DNA from: a virus | IMG/VR virus record: IMGVR_UViG_3300025736_000063 | Coordinates: 1-41,531 of that record | Length of the DNA: 41,531 bases | Reading direction: 5' to 3' (one strand) | Part shown: piece after piece, positions 38,590 through 41,531 of the stretch | How positions within the stretch are numbered: the first letter of the stretch is position 1 | How the letters are laid out: each line of letters opens with the position of its first letter | Position numbers and translations under genes: made by a program | The notes under the pieces: generated by a model | Seen by the model: only the letters and a program-made list of their open reading frames with translations | Told to the model about the DNA's origin: nothing | Databases searched by the model: none

Positions 38590-41531
38590 ATGAAGAGTTT
38601 ATTTTTAATATGGTTTATGTTGCTGTCTTTAAGTGCTAGGGCACAACAGGAAGTAAATTATCCTGTACTCTCAGCAGGAGATAGGAACACTATAACAGCT
38701 AGTTCGGCCTTTACTGTATTCAGTACAACTAAAGGGTCTCAACCTTGCCCAACTATGACCACTGTTCAGAAAGATGCGATAGTAGGTTTAGAAGTAGGGC
38801 TTTGCGTTTACGACTCTGACTTGTCAGCGACATATACCTATAGTGGTTTGGCTTGGGTAGCGGCAGGAGGGACAGACTTAACAACTATAACTGCTAGTGT
38901 CCAACAAAATACAGACGACATTGCTACTTTAGTTTTAGACGATCTAGTCGATGTAGTTCTAACTTCAACAGTAACTAAGAGTTTATTGAGATTTGACGGG
39001 ACAGATTGGAAAAACCTATATGATGTAGATGACACTAATGGCTTTCCAAACACAACTGACACAGCTTTATCTTTTGTAGACGGTACAAGAACTTTTACTG
39101 TGACTCCAACAGGAGCTAGTTTTAAAGTTTATGATGAAGGGAATGAATATGTAATCTCTGCTCCTGACGATGTTACTATAACAGACGTAGAGGGGCTTCA
39201 CGTAATCTACTATGATGCAGGAGTTCTAACTACAGTAGCTAATCCTAGTAGTGGTCAAATTGATACTGTCATAAGGACAAAAGCAATTGTTGCTTATATT
39301 TATTGGAATGCTACAGACAATATACATAGTTATTTCGCAGAAGAAAGACACGGAATATCTATGTCTCCTGCCACTCATGCCAATGGCCATTTCACTAGAG
39401 GATTTTTATATCTTAATGGTTTAGGACTTGGAAATTTTGATATAAATGGATCAGGAAATGACTTAACAGCGGTTCAATTTAGTACCTCTACAGGTATGGC
39501 GGTAGATGAAGATTTAACGACAAGTTATGTAGGGGCAGCTTCTACAGTAGGTCTTCCGGTTTACTACTTGGATGGATCAGCTACCATGAGAAGGGCTTTC
39601 AATGCCGGATATTCCGCTGTATCTGATAGACACTTAGGTTTAGGAACTGACGATGACATTCTTTATAATCTGAACACAGCAGGCGTTTGGTCACAAGTTG
39701 TAGTTCCTAGTAATGATTATGTGTTATATCATGTAGCAGTTTTGAACGGTTATGATGGTACAGACAAGCAAATAACTATCATGGGTCAAGAAGTCTATAC
39801 AACTATATCTAAAGCTAGAGCAGGGGCAACAACAGAGCTTGCTAATATAAAAACATTATTCTTGGTAGAAGAGATAGGATTTATAGGGACAGTAATTTAC
39901 CAAGCGAGATCAACTTACAGTAACCTTTTAGGCGCTAGATTAAGAAGTACAGATGAAGGTGATGATTATGTTGATTGGAGAACCACTGAGCAATCGACAG
40001 GTTCTCCTGCCTCTTCACACAATAGTTTAACTGATCTACAGCTCTCCAATACAGGAGTTGTTTGGGGTCACATAAGTGATCTTGTTCAGAATATCTTTGG
40101 CCTTAAGACTTTTAATGATGGAGTTGTAGTTACAGGTACAGCGACAGCAGATTTCTTTGTAGGAGATGGTTCTGGGTTAACAGGTCTTCCTGCTTCTGCA
40201 TCAACACTTGCAGATTTAACAGATGTGCATATTCCTTCTCCTGCATTAAATGAAGTCTTGACTTACACTGGAGCACAATGGCAATCATCTCTTCCGGTTC
40301 CTGCATCAGAGGGAGATTTAACTAGTTTAAATACAGGAATAAATATCAATGGCGGAACAAACGCCACTAATGCCGCCGCTACAATAGAACTAAATCCTGC
40401 CAGTTATACTGCGACAGGAGGTTTATCTGGGACTCAGTATGGAGAGTTTGCCTCAAAAGATATTGAAAGATTTGGATATGCCAATGCAGAGAATAACAGT
40501 TTTACTGGTTGGGATGTTTCCGAAATAAGTGCTGCAACTCTTATTCTTAATACAATTGATCCTTTGAATGGCGTTTATGATTATAGATTAAATAGTTTAA
40601 CAGGTGCAGATGATGAAAAGTTTTGTTCTCCTGTAATGACCGTTCCTCCAAAATCAAGAGGCTCGTTGATAGGTATTAAGTTTGCTTATAAATACACAGG
40701 AGATACTGACGACATTAATACCTGGATGGAAGATGTTACCAATACAGCTACACTCGGTGCAACTTCCTTAACAGCAGGCTCGGCCAAGAGAGCATTAATA
40801 ACAGGATTTACAAAAGAGTCAACAGCACAAGTTAAATTTTGTGCCGAAATAAAAGTAGTAAATAACGGAAAGTTTTTATATTTAGATGATATTGAGTTTA
40901 CTGGTAATCCATTGGAAGAGATTCAGATATTTGAAGCAAGTGATTGGGAAGAATTTGGAGCAACTACAATTACTGGGGAGTCAAGCAATCCAACAAAGGG
41001 GACAATGGCGACTGATAAAATGTTTTGTCGTCAAATAGGCGACTCAATGGAAGTAAGGGTCGTGTATGAAATGACAGGAGCAGGCTCAGATGGTTCCGGT
41101 GATTACATGATTGAAATACCAACTACATGTAATGGTAAATCAGGATTGACTATCGATACAGCAAAAGTGGGAACAATAACAGGTATAGCAGATGATATAA
41201 GAGGTCCAGTTGTAGGAAGTACACACTTTACCACACAAACTGCTGAAAATACATATTCCAGCACAATCGGTTCGATAGTAATTAAAGATTCAACTAGAAT
41301 AAAACTTCTGTTGGATTCTTCCGAATCTCTTAAACAACTTTATTGGAGTAGTACTGCATTTAATTATACCACACCTATCTATATCTATGCTTACTACACA
41401 ATTCCAATAACAGGATGGAAAGCAACCTCAGATGCAGTTGTTCATACTGGGGACTTAGGGTTTTATAGTTTTCACGGTTCAGATATAACTGGAAATGCTA
41501 GTAATGGAAATTATGTACCAAGAATAACTAC
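38590..41531 (+). CDS. Tail fibre with Sec signal peptide, 3' truncated by window edge (allele B)
   Basis: Open from ATG 38590 to the window end without a stop (980 codons). The N-terminus MKSLFLIWFMLLSLSARAQQ has a Lys, hydrophobic core and Ala-Arg-Ala, predicting a cut after residue 18. The body is typical fibre: L-D-D-L-V-D-V, F-V-G-D-G-S-G-L-T-G-L, L-A-D-L-T-D-V and long Thr/Ser/Gly beta regions. From 40701 it is the same sequence as position 1, has a different segment at 40917-41419, and returns to identity at 41420. Continued into 778-1621 it makes a 1261-residue fibre. Confidence 0.88.
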   Translation, partial: MKSLFLIWFMLLSLSARAQQEVNYPVLSAGDRNTITASSAFTVFSTTKGSQPCPTMTTVQKDAIVGLEVGLCVYDSDLSATYTYSGLAWVAAGGTDLTTITASVQQNTDDIATLVLDDLVDVVLTSTVTKSLLRFDGTDWKNLYDVDDTNGFPNTTDTALSFVDGTRTFTVTPTGASFKVYDEGNEYVISAPDDVTITDVEGLHVIYYDAGVLTTVANPSSGQIDTVIRTKAIVAYIYWNATDNIHSYFAEERHGISMSPATHANGHFTRGFLYLNGLGLGNFDINGSGNDLTAVQFSTSTGMAVDEDLTTSYVGAASTVGLPVYYLDGSATMRRAFNAGYSAVSDRHLGLGTDDDILYNLNTAGVWSQVVVPSNDYVLYHVAVLNGYDGTDKQITIMGQEVYTTISKARAGATTELANIKTLFLVEEIGFIGTVIYQARSTYSNLLGARLRSTDEGDDYVDWRTTEQSTGSPASSHNSLTDLQLSNTGVVWGHISDLVQNIFGLKTFNDGVVVTGTATADFFVGDGSGLTGLPASASTLADLTDVHIPSPALNEVLTYTGAQWQSSLPVPASEGDLTSLNTGININGGTNATNAAATIELNPASYTATGGLSGTQYGEFASKDIERFGYANAENNSFTGWDVSEISAATLILNTIDPLNGVYDYRLNSLTGADDEKFCSPVMTVPPKSRGSLIGIKFAYKYTGDTDDINTWMEDVTNTATLGATSLTAGSAKRALITGFTKESTAQVKFCAEIKVVNNGKFLYLDDIEFTGNPLEEIQIFEASDWEEFGATTITGESSNPTKGTMATDKMFCRQIGDSMEVRVVYEMTGAGSDGSGDYMIEIPTTCNGKSGLTIDTAKVGTITGIADDIRGPVVGSTHFTTQTAENTYSSTIGSIVIKDSTRIKLLLDSSESLKQLYWSSTAFNYTTPIYIYAYYTIPITGWKATSDAVVHTGDLGFYSFHGSDITGNASNGNYVPRIT
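40701..41531 (+). repeat. Terminal direct overlap with positions 1-777, mosaic
   Basis: 40701-40916 equals 1-216 with four differences (at 124, 190, 196, 202 of the first copy, all third codon positions). 41420-41531 equals 666-777 exactly. Between them 503 bases here and 449 there do not align. Lengths differ by 54 (18 codons), so the frame is kept in both. Confidence 0.95.

Overview
This window is an essentially complete genome of a tailed phage with a short, T7-type tail (podovirus), AT-rich and densely packed. The case rests on a continuous virion module (large terminase, head-tail connector portal, scaffold, capsid, T7 gp11/gp12-like tail tube proteins, internal/ejection proteins, tail fibres) facing a replication module with a family A DNA polymerase, an SF3 helicase, an SNF2-type helicase and a PD-(D/E)XK nuclease. 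No T7-like RNA polymerase, integrase or tRNA gene is visible, so this is not a classical T7 relative. The capsid block (portal, Bbp19-like, scaffold, capsid, Bbp16-like) resembles Bordetella phage BPP-1-type and marine podovirus modules. A Gram-negative host is likely: there is a lipoprotein with a lipobox, Sec signal peptides and an M15 peptidase endolysin. The host itself cannot be named from this sequence.

The two ends overlap. Positions 1-777 and 40701-41531 are the same part of one tail-fibre gene, identical or nearly so at both edges but with an unrelated middle. The natural reading is a circularly permuted or circular genome of about 40.75 kb whose contig wraps round once, the two wraps coming from different alleles of the receptor-binding segment. 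Both alleles join in frame, giving fibres of about 1243 and 1261 residues.

Layout. 1-1621: 3' end of the fibre gene. 1630-2811: two exported proteins. 2827-4012: lysis cassette (small membrane protein, M15 endolysin, 70-aa protein, second membrane protein overlapping a lipoprotein). 4002-17897, minus strand: one long leftward early/replication operon in which almost every gene overlaps the next by ATGA, GTGA or TAATG. In leftward order it carries unknown early genes, tiny membrane peptides, an Imm-5-like alanine-rich protein, a pentapeptide-repeat protein, a CsrA-like regulator, SF3 helicase, DNA polymerase, an SSB-like protein, Cas4-like nuclease, SNF2 helicase, HNH genes and a metallophosphoesterase. 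17898-18317: divergent control region with leftward and rightward sigma70-like promoters, an 18-bp tandem repeat and inverted repeats, a plausible origin/operator. 18318-19291: PD-(D/E)XK nuclease and small terminase-like protein. 19292-19655: non-coding, with a (CATTA)9 array and a hairpin. 19656-19889: leftward Cro-like repressor. 19966-20003: terminator. 20034-41531: late operon.

Functionally, the leftward operon would take over early expression and replicate DNA, the rightward operon packages, builds the virion and lyses the cell, and the Cro-like and CsrA-like proteins are the visible candidates for timing control. The most interesting observations are the swapped receptor-binding segment, a perfect AAATTTT slippery heptamer at the end of one internal-virion ORF that would fuse it to the next into a gp16-sized protein, Sec signal peptides of identical length on the tail fibre and two following genes, a phage CsrA, and a Leu at the Phe762 position of the DNA polymerase.
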